The notes under the pieces were generated by a model that searched no databases, had not been told where the DNA came from, and saw only the letters and a list, made by a program, of their open reading frames with translations. A stretch of DNA of 64,000 nucleotides from Symsagittifera roscoffensis (lineage: Eukaryota; Xenacoelomorpha; Acoela; Convolutidae), in NCBI RefSeq assembly GCF_963678635.1, contig NC_087066.1, positions 18,869,877-18,933,876 of the forward strand, read 5' to 3'. The translations under genes and the position numbers were made by a program. Numbering within the stretch: the first letter of the stretch is position 1; each line of letters opens with the position of its first letter. This document shows, piece by piece, positions 24,639 to 36,071 of this stretch.

Positions 24639-25028
24639 TGGAATTAGTTCTAAACTAACATTTACATCCAATTATACTATTGGGAAAAGTATCCATGAAA
24701 AATATTACTAAACAACAAACCATATTTCATCACTAACACTGAAAATTATTTGTAGTGCTGACCTTTTTGTAGTGTCAGCACGAGAACAATTTGAAAAAAA
24801 TTTAAGATTACAGTTGTTCTCGTTTTGGACTAGCTCCATAACGTCACTCGCAATTACCAGTATACACTACATCTATTGAGAATAGAAGATACAAAAGTAA
24901 GATTAAGAATGGCATTAGACTAAGAAGTTGCACGAATATATCCGACCGAAAACAAGATAGCGCAACGAACAGACGATGTATTCTATCTCAATTTGCTCTT
25001 TGCGAAAACTACTTCTGGCTTTAACTCA
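24639..25028 (+). repeat. LTR, second subfamily, copy 1
   Basis: About 390 bp from TGGAATTAGTTC to TTAACTCA, aligned with the X LTRs. Contains the hairpin GTGCTGAC / GTCAGCAC (24,755-24,781), 'CAGTATACACTACATCTATTGAG' and 'GACGATG'. Followed by TCAAGTGCAAC, the place of the primer binding site. Confidence 0.7.
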
Positions 25029-25544
25029 TCAAGTGCAACAAAACGTCTCGAAAAAGACCTAACTGACTTAGTGTCATCAAATTAGAGTAAGAAAAAAGAC
25101 AAAAACTGCAAAATTGCAAAATGTTAGACGGAATAGAAAAATTGATAAAAATCTCTCTATGTCTAAACCAACCTACGCCATTCTTCAACAATACGAGAAC
25201 CACCAGATATCGAAGAAAAAACCAGATCACCACGTGAATATCGATTGAACACCTCAAATTTATAAATTTCCTTTAACTTAAACATTTTATTTAAAATTAC
25301 CTAAAGAGTAATCCTTTCTTTTGATAAACTTCATTTTCTTTAAAAGTAGATCATCAAGGTTTTCCTTGGTTTTATAAATTTAACCCTAAAATAAATTTTC
25401 AATTAACTCATTGTAATTGATCATTAAGGCTTCTCTTGGATCTTTCAGCGCAACTTTGTTCTCCTCACCTCATAATTAAGAGCGTCTAACGACCTAAAAC
25501 GTCGATATACTCTCCGACACAAGATTCGCTCCGACATTCACTCC
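25029..25544 (+). other. Leader after second-subfamily LTR, copy 1
   Basis: Carries two copies of the leader palindrome (25,349-25,370 and 25,419-25,442) and 'GTCTAACGACCTAAAACGTCGAT'. The phrase that reads 'CACTCTCCAACC' in other leaders here runs into 'CTCTCCGACACAAG...CTCCGACA...CTCCGACAC' and passes into part b of the tandem unit. Confidence 0.55.
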
Positions 25545-25806
25545 GACACAATTATTTATAAGAGTAACTCTAGTGTGAAGATCTCTACAAAAATGACCGA
25601 ACGAATTAGAAAGCTACCGCAAAAACAACTAGCAAAAGATTATTACTAAAAATGAGAAAATTGAAAATTGCAGATATATACAATTTAAAAGATTTTCAGA
25701 GCAAAGAAACAAACAAAAAAAGCAACATAAGAACTGGAAGGAAATTTAAAGATCAAAACTTTTACGACCAAAGCTTTGCTAAAAAGAACCAAAAACTTTG
25801 TCACAC
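25545..25806 (+). repeat. Diverged single part b of the 428-bp unit
   Basis: Matches part b of the array ('CGACACAATT.TTTATAAGAGTA', 'CAGATATATACAATTTAAAAGATTT', 'GACCAAA..TTT.CTAAAAAGAACCAAA', ending 'TCACACTTTGC') with about 15% differences by eye. Confidence 0.75.
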
Positions 25807-26532
25807 TTTGCGTACCGTAGTGATGTAGATCAAAAACTATAGCATCTGAAACTTTTGCTTTCTGTAAAAAGGGTATGAGGAAATTGCGCTCATAAACAGT
25901 TGACTAAATTTAATGAAGATAAAGAAAATTCAGTAAAAAAAAATACAGTTTTTCATTATCGAAAATCAACATCTGCCTTAGATGCTCCAAGTGATTTTCA
26001 TCTTCTAAATGTTAATGTTCAAAACAGCCAGAAATTTTGCTTGTGTTTTTCTGACTTGTAAAAGCAAAACAAGCACAATCTGCGTTCCGGTGGCATTTCT
26101 CCTAAACTTGGTGTTTCACACTGACTCTTTGAATCCAATTTTTCAGTTTCACAGAGGATTTATTTGAAACCTATCAATGCCAAACTTTCCGGAGAGAGCT
26201 TATTCAAATGCTATGTTTATCGTACTTTTTATGTCTAGATACTAGATTTAAGGTAGCCAAAAGGTATGTTCAAAAAAAACCAATCCTCTGCATTTTTGGA
26301 TAGTCTAATAACTGTTCAATTTTTCCGTTAGACCTGAATCAGAGGTAGCCAGCTTTAATCAAATTTAAGCATACATGCTATTGGTTCTGATTAAGAGACA
26401 TTTTGGAGAAAAATAGTATCTAAAAACAAGCTGAAATCAAAACTAATAATGATGAATAGATATTTTGTTTTCGTTTCCTCAAACTTTTGTTTTTCACTTT
26501 TGGTGTTTTTGATTGAAAAACTATGACGACTT
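25807..26532 (+). other. 3' internal end of second-subfamily element, copy 2
   Basis: Paralogue of 24,058-24,638 with an extra about 120 bp near 25,880-26,000. No gene. Leads directly into an LTR. Confidence 0.6.
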
Positions 26533-26912
26533 TGGAACCACTTCCAAACTAATATCTACATCTAATGATACTATTGGAAAAGCTATCCATATAAAACTTG
26601 ACTAACTAACAAATCATTTTCCATCACTAACACTGACAATTACTTGTAGTGCTGAAACTTTTTGTAGTGTCAGCACCAGAACAATTTGAAAAAATTTTAG
26701 ATTACAATTGTTCTCCTTTTGGACTAGCTCCATAACGTCACTCGTAATTACCAGTATACACTAAATCTAATGACACTAGAGGATACACGAGTAAAATTAA
26801 AGATTAGTATGAGACTAAGACGTTGCACGAATCTATCCGACCGAAAATATGATTAAAATTATCTGAGTTTACTCTTTGAGAAAGACACTTCTGACTTTAA
26901 CTCATTAACTCA
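26533..26912 (+). repeat. LTR, second subfamily, copy 2
   Basis: From TGGAACCACTTCC to TTAACTCA, followed by TCAGGTGCAAC. Hairpin at 26,649-26,676 (GTGCTGA.AC / GTGTCAGCAC). Close relative of 24,639-25,028. Confidence 0.7.
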
Positions 26913-28014
26913 TCAGGTGCAACAAAATGTCTCGAACAAGACCTAACTAATTTAGATTCATCAAATTAGAATCAGAAAAAAGACAAAAATTGCAAAATTG
27001 CAAAATATTAGATGGAATGGACAAATTAATAAAAATCTCTCTACGCCAATTTTTCAACAATATGAGAACAATCAGGTATCGAACAAAGGACCAGATCACC
27101 ACGTGAACATCGGTTGAACAACGGTTAAGTCACTTCGTGTTAATACGACTTAAACCGCAAAAATTATATGCTTTCAGAATTCTTCCTGCTTTAGATTTTC
27201 ATCCTTGACTTGAAAATAGTTTTAGTTGAAAAAAAAGATTAAATTATCTTCAATACAATTTCTTGGTGCTTCAAAGGTACTTCTTATTACACTAATAACG
27301 ACTGATAGTAAAATACACAAGTCGTTCTTTTCATCAACACCTGCAGTAAATAAAAATAGAAAACTTTAGTAAAATTAAAGTTTCTTTGAAATGAAAAACA
27401 AAAAAATAGTTAGTGAAAAAAATTAAATTAAAATTATTAAAGTTAAATTTATTATCTATTCAAAGAGTTTCTTGCTTCACAGGAACTCAGTTTTTCTTTT
27501 TCCTTTAAAACTAGATCATCAAGGTTTTCCTTGGTTCTATAAAATTAACCTTAACTTAAAGTTTCCTTTAACTCATTGCACTTGATCATTAGGGCTTCGC
27601 TTGGATCATTCAGCGCATTTTTGTTCTCGTCACCTCGTAATTGAGAGTGTCTAACGACCTGAAACTCCAAACCCCATGTGAAACACACAACCTTTAGAAA
27701 TTTTTGAAAACTAACCACTATATTTAGGATAAACAGTGAAGAACGACGATTACTCATCCTTCAATTCAGTCCCTCCTATTAGCTGACCCAGACTAAAACT
27801 ATCATATTTTTTTTTATAACGATCTTCATGTGTTTTAATTTTGTGGATCGACTTACTATTCTTCAACCCTGGATCACGAATCAAACCCCTAAGTAAGATT
27901 AAATAAGTTAACACCTTAACTTGGACTAGCCATGAGAAAATAAAAATCATTCTTCGGAATCAATATACTTTTCTCTCCAACCCTGAACAAAAATACTCAG
28001 GTTAAGCTAATCAA
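26913..28014 (+). other. Leader after second-subfamily LTR, copy 2
   Basis: Contains two leader palindromes (27,513-27,534; 27,584-27,607), then 'TAGGATAAACAGTGAAGAACGACG', 'GTGGATCGACTTAC' and 'TTTTCTCTCCAACCCTGA', in the same order as the leader of copy X. It stops abruptly at about 28,014, where mid-gag sequence begins, so ORF1 and the start of gag are missing. Confidence 0.6.
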
Positions 28015-28925
28015 AACATCAGCTTCTATAACTGAAGAAGTACTTGAAACAATAATCACGACAACACAACAGAGTATTTCTCCTATTCACTGAACACTTA
28101 CAAAACCACATAATAAAGGTAATTCGTTTCCACAAACAGCTTTTAAATGAACAGTAAACCCAGTTGTTTTCAAAAAAATTTCATAAATGGATTACCAAAC
28201 ATATAGACCAAAAACTAAACCAGAACAAGCAAACAGACAAAAACCTCCAAACAGAAATAATTTATCTGATCGCGATTTTTTTTCAGATTTTTTGGCAAAC
28301 AATAATATAAGTAGACTAAAGACAAAACCTTCTTACACACGCTCCCAAACTCAATCACAAGAACAGAGTTACCAAAAACACAACCATTTCCACAATCACT
28401 CGAACAACAAAGAACTACAACAGACCGTTGTGAAAATTATTGATTTTTTCATCAGAACAAAAATTTAACAAAAAACAATTAACAAGAAATGAGTCACTCT
28501 TTTCTGAGGGTGAAGAATTTTTTAACCAAAACCAACCTATTATGATAGTCCAAGAAAAATTAATTGGAATAATATTAACCAAGCAAATGATATTTATCAA
28601 TCAGATATTTTTGAACCTTACTTGCAGTCCGAAAAAAACACAAAAACGAGACAAAATTGTTGGATTCAGAAAGAAACAATTATCACCGAAGAGTGCTATG
28701 TAACGAAATTTGTAGATTCCCTAACGAAACACTATTACAACTCGCAAAATGAATTGAAACTCTAGTAAGAAAAGCAAATTCGTTCAATGCACATAACTAC
28801 AGAAAAACTAAAATACTAAGTCTTCATGATGACTTCAACACCACAATTACGCAAAATTGCAAAAAAAACATCACATCCATCATCAATTCGAAAACTCGAC
28901 TTAGGTATTTGGTAAAAGCTTCAAA
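28015..28925 (+). pseudogene. gag fragment of copy Y, duplicated copy 1
   Basis: Near-identical to 32,840-33,762. Encodes 'EEVLETIITTT' (28,025), 'YQTYRPKTKPEQANRQKPP' (28,190), a Ser/Asn/His/Gln-rich linker, then 'GFRKK' and, after a deletion of the gag core, 'RVLCNEICRFPNET' in another frame. The same deletion is present in the second copy, so it predates the duplication. Confidence 0.65.
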
Positions 28926-29226
28926 ATGAAAACATTACGAAACAGCTATTGATTCGAATTATAACCAAAACAATGCAAACTTATTATTGTAGAAACAAGT
29001 AACAACCATAATGTTTGAAAAACTGTACTCCAAACGTTGTTGAAACTAACTCAAACATGAACAAAGTATAACAAGACTACCAAGTTGAAAACAACCAACA
29101 AAAATAAGAACTTGGACAACAACCCCACTCTTTTTAGAAAGCCCGAAAAGTAAAAATTTTCAACCACCAGACTTGAAATTGGTTTTTCGATTGATTCATG
29201 AGCAAAATCAAATATTATAAAACTTT
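28926..29226 (+). pseudogene. Protease start of copy Y, duplicated copy 1
   Basis: Aligns with 35,780-36,071. It ends in the retropepsin region: 'FQPPDLKLVFRLIDS*AKSNII', where intact copies read DSGAESNII (Gly codon changed to TGA). Target-site bases CTTT (29,223-29,226) precede the LTR, as in the second copy. Confidence 0.65.
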
Positions 29227-29637
29227 TGGAACCAGATCTAAACTACATTTTGTTGTTGGTTATAAGTTAGACATTTTATTACTATAAAATATTTAATTTT
29301 AACCAATCATGATCCATCTAACTAACAAACCACTTATTTGTAAGTGCTGAAATTACTTGTAATTTCAGCACCAGATAGATTTGAATTTAAATTAGAAATT
29401 AGTTACCTCTCCAAGAGACTTTTAGCAATCGCAATAAACCAGTATACTCTAGATCTATTGAGCCAAGCAGAGACTAGTTCAACACCCTGAGACTAGAAGA
29501 TATAAGAGTAAGATTAGGATCGGTATTATACTTAGCAGTTGCACGAATATATCCGGCCGAAAAAAAGATAGCGTGACGAGCAGACGGTGTACCCTATCCG
29601 AAATTACTCTATGAGTTAGACCTCAGTACATAACTCA
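29227..29637 (+). repeat. LTR, duplicated copy of the X 5' LTR
   Basis: 411 bp, TGGAACCAGATC to TAACTCA, about 88-90% identical to 36,072-36,482. TATA-like 'TATAAAATATTTAA' near 29,285; hairpin at 29,344-29,371 with a perfect 12-bp stem GTGCTGAAATTA and CTTG loop. Followed by TCTGGTTCGACC, the primer site position. Confidence 0.85.
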
Positions 29638-30914
29638 TCTGGTTCGACCGTAAGTCTCGTATAAGACCTTAAAAAACAAACGACCTTAGCTTAGAACTGA
29701 CAAGATAGATTAGAATTAGACAAAACATGTCTCGAAATGTCTCTACGACTCAATAGATCATAGCCACTATTCCCTAAAAAACAAGAACTACCCAGTATTA
29801 GAAGAAGACCTCGGACAAGAGACGATCTACGACTACGGAGAAATTTCACACTAAATTTCCTGGCTGTACGACAAAAGCCAACACAAGCTTTTATCGTTAG
29901 AATTTTACTACGAATGAATTAAGATTTTCATTCGCAAACATAAAATCCTTGAAGAATAATCTTCAATGATCATTTCAGGCGCTAAATCAAAACTACTATT
30001 GTACAATAAAGCTTGTAAAACATCTCAAATCGATCGATTCCTCCAAAACTGCAGTAGAATTCAAAAAAGATATCTGAATAATATATTTATTGAAAAAAAA
30101 AAAATTAGTAAGCATGATCATGAATTATTAGTATAGACAAATCATCCTGTCATCTCCATCTTCATCACCTAAACATAACAGCAATCATAAAACCACTAAA
30201 ATCATAAAATACTAAACTTTTCTACCAATTGAACTTGAATTTTTTTAAGGGCCTATCCTAATTTTTATTTCTATTTAACTTATTCAATTTTAAAAAAGAA
30301 CATCAACGTTTTCCTTGGATTGCAATTAAAAATTTAACTTAAGCAATGTTGTACCATTAAGCTTTTTATCCTGATCATGCTTATCCTTGGATCATATAGA
30401 ACAATTTTGTTCTCCCCCACCCAATTATCAAATGTCTAACGACCTCAAACGTCGATTCACTCTCCAACCTTTTCAAAAGACCCAGGACTAATAGAAATTT
30501 TCCAAACACTAACCATTCAAATTAGGCTAAACAGTGAAGAACTTCGGTTATTCATCCTTCACTTAACCCCTCCTCTTATAAGACCCGGGATAGTCAAATC
30601 TTAGTAAGTTTAAAATAGTATCTAACGAACTACTTGCGCTCTAACTATACCTGAGCACTGTGGACCGACTTACAATTCTCCAACCCTTGAACACAATCAA
30701 TACAACAATCCCTTGAACAAAAGATTAAGTAAGTTAATACCTTAAAATAGACTAGTCACGAGAAAATGACAATCACTCTCCGGAATCGATATATACTTTT
30801 CTCTCCAACCCTGAAAAAAAGACCCAAGTTAGGCTAACCAAACAATCGTAAGGACTAACATTCTAGGGTATTAAAACTACTAATAACAACCTTGCATCCT
30901 TCATTCTAAAACTT
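29638..30914 (+). other. Leader of X, duplicated copy 1
   Basis: Untranslated leader. The first part (to about 30,387) is about 90% identical to the second copy; the rest is nearly identical (about 99%). Contains degraded leader palindromes near 30,300 and 30,370 and three 'TCTCCAACC' words (about 30,470, 30,681, 30,800). Confidence 0.6.
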
Positions 30915-31373
30915 ATGTCACTGAACAATTTAGGAAATAAACAAACAATCGTACTACACAATTGTGAAATAAACAACGAAACATACGATCTCGTAATCAC
31001 CCCGCACAAACAAACAATTGGATACATTCGAACAAAACGACAAACAATAAAAAGAAAAATTCTAAGCAAACAAAAACAAATTACACAAAAAAGATTTTCA
31101 AAGCGAAGAAACGCAGTTTCCGAATCAGAAGTTAGTAATTTAGAAGCACTTTACACACTAAAAGAAACAATAAATAAAAACTACCCCGTCCATGATCAAA
31201 TATATTTTTCCGACTCACATTTCCGAGAAGCCACATCGCATTCATCAAAACAAGGAAAAGGAAGAATAAAAAAGATACACAAAAATAAAGCAGTACGTCT
31301 ATACAATTGGAATCAACCAATCAGACACATTGACTATTACGCACTAACGTTCATAAAACGAAAAAATGAGTGA
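30915..31373 (+). CDS. ORF1, unknown basic protein upstream of gag (intact copy)
   Basis: 152 codons, ATG to TGA without interruption. The protein is basic (Lys/Arg runs at about residues 38-66), starts 'MSLNNLGNKQTIVLHNCEIN' and ends 'RHIDYYALTFIKRKNE'. No signal peptide, membrane span or known motif. It lies between leader and gag, and its last 8 bases (ATGAGTGA) contain the gag ATG (31,366) in the +1 frame, a compact viral-style overlap. A decayed homologue lies at 31,803-32,210 ('WNQPVGHIESYTVFVLRYKK' near its end) and a frameshifted one at 37,806-38,265, so the frame is shared by three copies, which argues that it is a real gene. Function is unknown; an RNA-binding or regulatory role would fit the charge but is inference. 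Confidence 0.7.
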   Translation: MSLNNLGNKQTIVLHNCEINNETYDLVITPHKQTIGYIRTKRQTIKRKILSKQKQITQKRFSKRRNAVSESEVSNLEALYTLKETINKNYPVHDQIYFSDSHFREATSHSSKQGKGRIKKIHKNKAVRLYNWNQPIRHIDYYALTFIKRKNE

Positions 31374-31604
31374 AAGTCAAAGAGACGAAAGCCAAAACGA
31401 AAACTCTGTTTTTCCATTACTCATCAACTCCCTCACTGATGATAGAGGACAAGTACAATTTTGAAATAATCTAACCAAATTTTTATTTGAACATGGAATT
31501 AGCCCATGTAAAGCAGAATTCCCAGAAATAAATTTCAAAAGACAAATTGTCGAGCATTATTTAAAAGGAATATGTAACCTAACACAACAAAAACCTCAGT
31601 GAGA
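31366..31604 (+). pseudogene. gag N-terminal fragment of X, duplicated copy 1
   Basis: Starts at the ATG overlapping ORF1: 'MSESQRDESQNENSVFPLLI', then a TGA, then 'FLFEHGISPCKAEFPEIN' and 'HYLKGICNLTQQ'. It is cut at about 31,590-31,604, where a different element leader begins, so this is a duplication end point. Confidence 0.65.
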
Positions 31605-31802
31605 TTAAGTAAGTTTTCTTAAATTGAAACTTAGCCACGAGAAAGCAAACTTCGTTCTAAAGAATCGATACACTCTCTTTCTTTCCAACCCGTCAACCTC
31701 GACCACTTATGCCTCAAGTTAAGATAACTACACAAAAACCGTCAGAACTAATTTTTTAAGAAATAAATTTCTAACTCCTGAAAATTGCTTTCCTTATCTT
31801 AA
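31605..31802 (+). other. Leader fragment of copy Y
   Basis: Shares 'AGATTAAGTAAGTT', 'AGCCACGAGAAA', 'TCCAACCC' with the leaders at 27,893-28,014 and 30,720-30,810, at about 70% identity, so it comes from an older copy than its left neighbour. Confidence 0.5.
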
Positions 31803-32210
31803 ACTATATGTTAAGAGATAATTTAAGTAGTAAGCAAATAAAAGTACCCCACGATCGCTTTCGTAAAGACAAAGTATAAGATACATTAGATCAAAAATAC
31901 AAACATGAAAAACGCAAAAAAAGTAAAATTAAAAAAAAAATTTTAACTGAAGAATTTCAAAAACACGTAACGCACCTTCAGAGCTAAATATCGCTTCAGT
32001 ACAAAAATTTCAGGACCTAAAAGATTCAATAGATTAAATTAACCCAAAAACTGATCAAAATTTTTTTCTTAGAATCCACACAACCATCATCATTAAAGGT
32101 AAATGCAGAATTGAAAATCTAACTTTCCTTAACCAGTATGAACATATAATTGGAATCAGCCAGTAGGACATATCGAAAGTTATACAGTATTTGTACTAAG
32201 ATACAAAAAA
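31803..32210 (+). pseudogene. ORF1 of copy Y, decayed
   Basis: Starts at the position equivalent to the intact ORF1 ('TATGTTAAGAGATAATTTAAG' for 'TATGTCACTGAACAATTTAGG'), is Lys-rich, and keeps the C-terminal block 'WNQPVGHIESYTVFVLRYKK' (about 32,147-32,205). Stops and an internal frame change. Supports ORF1 as an ancestral gene. Confidence 0.55.
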
Positions 32211-34659
32211 AGGTTAAATACAACGATAATTTCGATAGTAACTCTGTACTTCCTATTGTCATCCATTCACAAAGCGATCCCACTCAAAAAAGCACAATTT
32301 TGTCAAAGCTTAATTGCAAATTTATTCAAAAAAGGAAATTGCGCATGCAAACAGGAATTTCTCGAAGTAAGAATTAGAAGACAAATACCTGACTTCTACA
32401 AAAAAAGCATCTAAAAGTCCGTTATATTACGGGATATTCCCTATTGAAATCTTACCGTTACGAACAAACCAAACACTGCATCAATTACAAGCAGATGACA
32501 TAGATTCACAAAATGTATTTAAAAACTCAACAGCAAAGTTCACGAAGAGCAAATTCAATTTTCACAAATAATGTTTTGTCTATTGTTTATAGTTATATAT
32601 CTTTATTACAACCAAAAGAATCAAATGAATTACCACCTCAAACAATACCATTATTTCAAAAGCAGCAATCGCCACTGTTTCTGCACACAAAAACTATTCA
32701 CTCAACTCAATATTGACGCAACACTTTTCAATTCTAGCGCAGTGATCAACTATGGAACAAAAAAAATACAATTTGAACACAAATTTCATAAACACACAAC
32801 TAAAATCTTACACAACAAGATATCCAAACCCCATCAGCTTTTATAAACGAAGAAGTACTTGAAACAATAATCACGACAACACAACAGAGTATTTCTCTTA
32901 TTCACTGAACACTTACAAAACCACATAATAAATGTAATTCGTTTCCACAAACAGCTTTTAAATGAACAGTAAACCCAGCTGTTGTCAAAAAAATTTCACA
33001 AATCGATTACCAAACATACAGTCCAAAAACTAAACCAGAACAAGCAAACAGACAAAAACCTCCAAACAGAAATAATTTATCTGATCACGATTTTTTTTCA
33101 GATCTTTTGGCAAACAATAATATAAGTAGACCGAAGACAAAACCTTCTTACACACGCTCCCAAACTCAATCAGAAGAACAGAGTCACAAAAAACACAACC
33201 ATTTCCACAATCACTCGAACAACAAAGAACTACAACAGACCGTTGTGAAAATTATTGATTTTTTCATCAAAACAAATTTACCAAAAAAAATAACAAGAAA
33301 TGAGTCCTTCTTTTCTGAGGGTGAAGACTATTTCAACCAAAACCAACAAAGCTATTATGATAGTCCAAGAAAAATTAATTGGAATGATATTAACCAACCA
33401 AATGAAATTTATCAATCAGATATTTTTGAACCTCACTTGCAGTCCGAAAAAACACAAAAACGAGACAAAATTGTTGGATTCAGAAAGAAATAATTATCAC
33501 CGAAGAGTGCTATGTAACGAAATTTGTAGATTCCCTAACGAAACACTATAACAACTCGCAAAATGAATTGAAACTCTAGTAAGAAAAGCAAACTCTTTCA
33601 ATGCACATAACTACAGAAAAAAGATAAAAAAAACAAATAAAAAACTAAAATACTGAGTCTTCATGATGACTTCAACACCACAATTAAGCAAAATTGCAAA
33701 AAAAAAGAAAACATCACATCCATCATCAATTCGAGAACTCGACTTAGGTATTTGTAAACATGTAGACAAACTAAAATAAGCTAAAATCACTATGAATTTA
33801 GAAACAAAACAGAAAATTTAAAACTACAATCTTTAAACAACCTTCAGACAACAAATTCACATGTTAATAATATCCAAGATTCTTACACTGAGTAAGCAGA
33901 AAAAATCACTCAGAAAAAAATGCAAATTGCACAGCCAAACCATGTTTCAAAAAACGGTGCAATTTTTGTTGTAGATATGGACGTAGCATTGCTGAATGCA
34001 GACAAAAGGAACAGGATAACGAAAATAGACCACAAAAACAAAGAGACCAATTAAAATTTTTTACCAATACATAAACAACAATCAAAAACTGCCAAACAAA
34101 ACGATTCAAAGTAACAATGGCTAGGCAAAACCGATTACAAATAGCTGCAAGAATTACAGACAACATCTTCTTATCGGAATAATTTTCGCGGATGATCCTC
34201 AGATAGAAAAATGTTACAAAATCATTTACAAAGTAGATATAGCAGATCAAATAGTTAAAATAATCAGTATCGAAATAACTATTCAAGATCAAACTCAAAT
34301 AGAAGTAATTACACAAATTGCAATAGAAATTGCTCTTATTCAAGTTCTCGAAACAGATACTATTCTAAGGATCTTTGAAGAAACTATGAAGATACAATCG
34401 AGAATTAAATCATTCAGTCAATCGAAACCAAAATTTTTCAAATAACAGATCACGGAACTACTCTAATAATGGGCCGCATGATAACAATAACAAAATTCGA
34501 TACCACTGATAACTCCAGGAATTGGAACAACAACTATCCAAACAGACAGAGAAACAATTCTGTCACCACAAACAAATGAAACTCAATATTCAACTTCACA
34601 AAGTCAAACGTACACGAAGCAGTACAACAAAACACCAAAGACAGATTAATCAAACACAA
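32211..34659 (+). pseudogene. gag of copy Y with core deletion and mutated zinc knuckle
   Basis: N-terminal blocks: 'GNCACKQEFLEV' (32,339), 'SSRRANSIFTNNVLSIVYSY' (32,530-32,590), matching 'SQRANSRFTNDVFAIIYSY' in X at 38,641. Mid region: 'NLTQQDIQTPSAFINEEVLE' (32,800) and the open 128-codon stretch 33,107-33,493. The conserved gag core (FTGTDP... in X) is absent: the frame jumps from 'KRDKIVGFRKK' to 'RVLCNEICRFPNET' at about 33,500. Zinc knuckle at 33,958-34,001 reads C-N-F-C-C-R-Y-G-R-S-I-A-E-C, so the His is replaced by Arg. Then an Asn/Arg/Ser-rich tail. Confidence 0.7.
34411..34659 (+). repeat. Direct repeat D1 around an LTR-leader insertion
   Basis: 249 bp, about 96% identical to 35,371-35,619 (same length, offset 960). 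It is part of the Asn/Ser-rich gag tail. The two copies flank a 711-bp block of LTR end plus leader. Confidence 0.85.
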
Positions 34660-35370
34660 GGATAAAAAGGATAGCATGACGAGCAGACGGTGTACCCGAT
34701 CCGAAATTACTTTATGAGTTAGACCCCAGTTCATAACTCATCTGGTGCGACCATAAGTCTCGAATAAGACCTTAAAAAACAAACTAGCTTAGAACTAACA
34801 AGATAGTTTAGAATTAGACAAAACATTTTCATAGTGTTACATGAAAAAAGTTTAATCGAAATGTCTCTACGACTCAATAGATCAGAGCCACTATTCCGTA
34901 CAATACAAGAACTACCCAGTATTAAAAGGAGACCTCGGTCAAGAAACGATCTACGACTACGGAGAAACTTAACATTAAAAAACATGGTTGTACGGCAAAA
35001 GCCAACACAAACTTTTATATTTAGAATTTTAATAGCAATGAATTTAGATTTTCACTTGCAAACATAAATTCTTTGAAGAAAAATCTTCAATGATCATTTC
35101 AGGCGCTGAACCAAATTACTATTGTACAATTAAGTTTGATAAAAACATCTCAAATTGATCGTTTCCTCCAAAACTGCAGTAAAATTCAAAAAAGATATTT
35201 GAATAATATATTTATTGAAAATAAAAATAAAAAATTAGTAAACATGATTATAAAATATTAGTAGATACAAATCATCCTGTCATCTCCAGCTTCATCACCC
35301 AAACATAACAGCAATCATGAAACCACTAATATCATAAAATACAAAAGCTTTCTATCAATTAATCTTGAAT
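34660..35370 (+). repeat. Partial LTR end plus leader inside gag of Y
   Basis: Aligns with about 36,405-37,118: it starts 'GATAAAAAGGATAGC', includes the last about 75 bp of the LTR (ending 'TCATAACTCA', then TCTGGTGCGACC) and about 640 bp of leader, and stops at 'TCAATTAATCTTGAAT'. No 5' part of the LTR is present, so it is not a solo LTR. Confidence 0.8.
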
Positions 35371-35619
35371 CATTCAGTCAATCGAAACCAAAATTTTTCA
35401 AATAACAGATCACGGAACTACTCTAACAATGGGCCATATGATAACAATAACAAAAATAGATACCACTGATAACTCCAGGAATCGGAACACCAACTATCCA
35501 AACAGACAGAGAAACAATTCTGTCACCACAAAGAAATGAAACTCAATATTTAACTTCACAAAGTCAAACTTACACGAAGTAGTACAACAAAACACCAAAG
35601 ACAGATTAATCAAACACAA
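35371..35619 (+). repeat. Direct repeat D2
   Basis: Second copy of D1; after it the gag/protease sequence of Y continues ('TCGACGGAAGAAACC...'). Confidence 0.85.
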
Positions 35620-36071
35620 TCGACGGAAGAAACCAGCCAGACCCTCCTGTTATTGATAACACCGAAAACTCAGAATTACAGTTGGATCACATACATTGTG
35701 AAACTACAGATGACGAAAGTGAAACAGAAAAACAGAAAAAACGTTTTAAGAAACGTAAATGCTTCAACATGAAAATAATACAAAATACTGATCGATTCAA
35801 ATTATAACCAAAACAATGCAAACTTAATATTGAAGAAACAAGTAACAATTATAATGTTTGAAAAAAGATACTCCAAACATTGTTGAAACTTACTCAACCA
35901 TGAACAAAATATACCAAGACACAACAAATCGAATACAACCAACAAAAATAAGAACTTGGACAACCCCACCACTCCTTTTGGAAAGCCCGAAAAGTAAAAA
36001 TATTTCAACCACCAGACTTGAAATTGACTTTTTGATTGATTCATGAGCAAAATCAAATATTATAAACCTTT
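35620..36071 (+). pseudogene. Protease N-terminal part of copy Y, left of the X insertion
   Basis: Ends with 'FQPPDLKLTF'-type reading and 'LIDS*AKSNII' (about 36,025-36,062), the retropepsin active-site region (DSGAESN in X). The next bases CTTT are the target site of X. The protease resumes at 54,938 after X with 'TLATSQGSSLTNFG', which aligns with 'ELATAQGSTLINYG' in X about 25 residues after the active site. Confidence 0.75.
36068..36071 (+). other. Target-site duplication of X, left (CTTT)
   Basis: CTTT directly before TGGAACC. The same four bases follow the right LTR at 54,934-54,937. Four bp is typical of Ty3/gypsy integrases. Confidence 0.8.

Noticed and set aside
33906-34343. 145-codon minus-strand frame opposite gag
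   Set aside because: It is the shadow of the Asn/Arg/Ser-rich gag tail, whose zinc knuckle is on the plus strand.
34660-35370. Solo LTR
   Set aside because: Only the last about 75 bp of the LTR are present and leader sequence follows; no target duplication.
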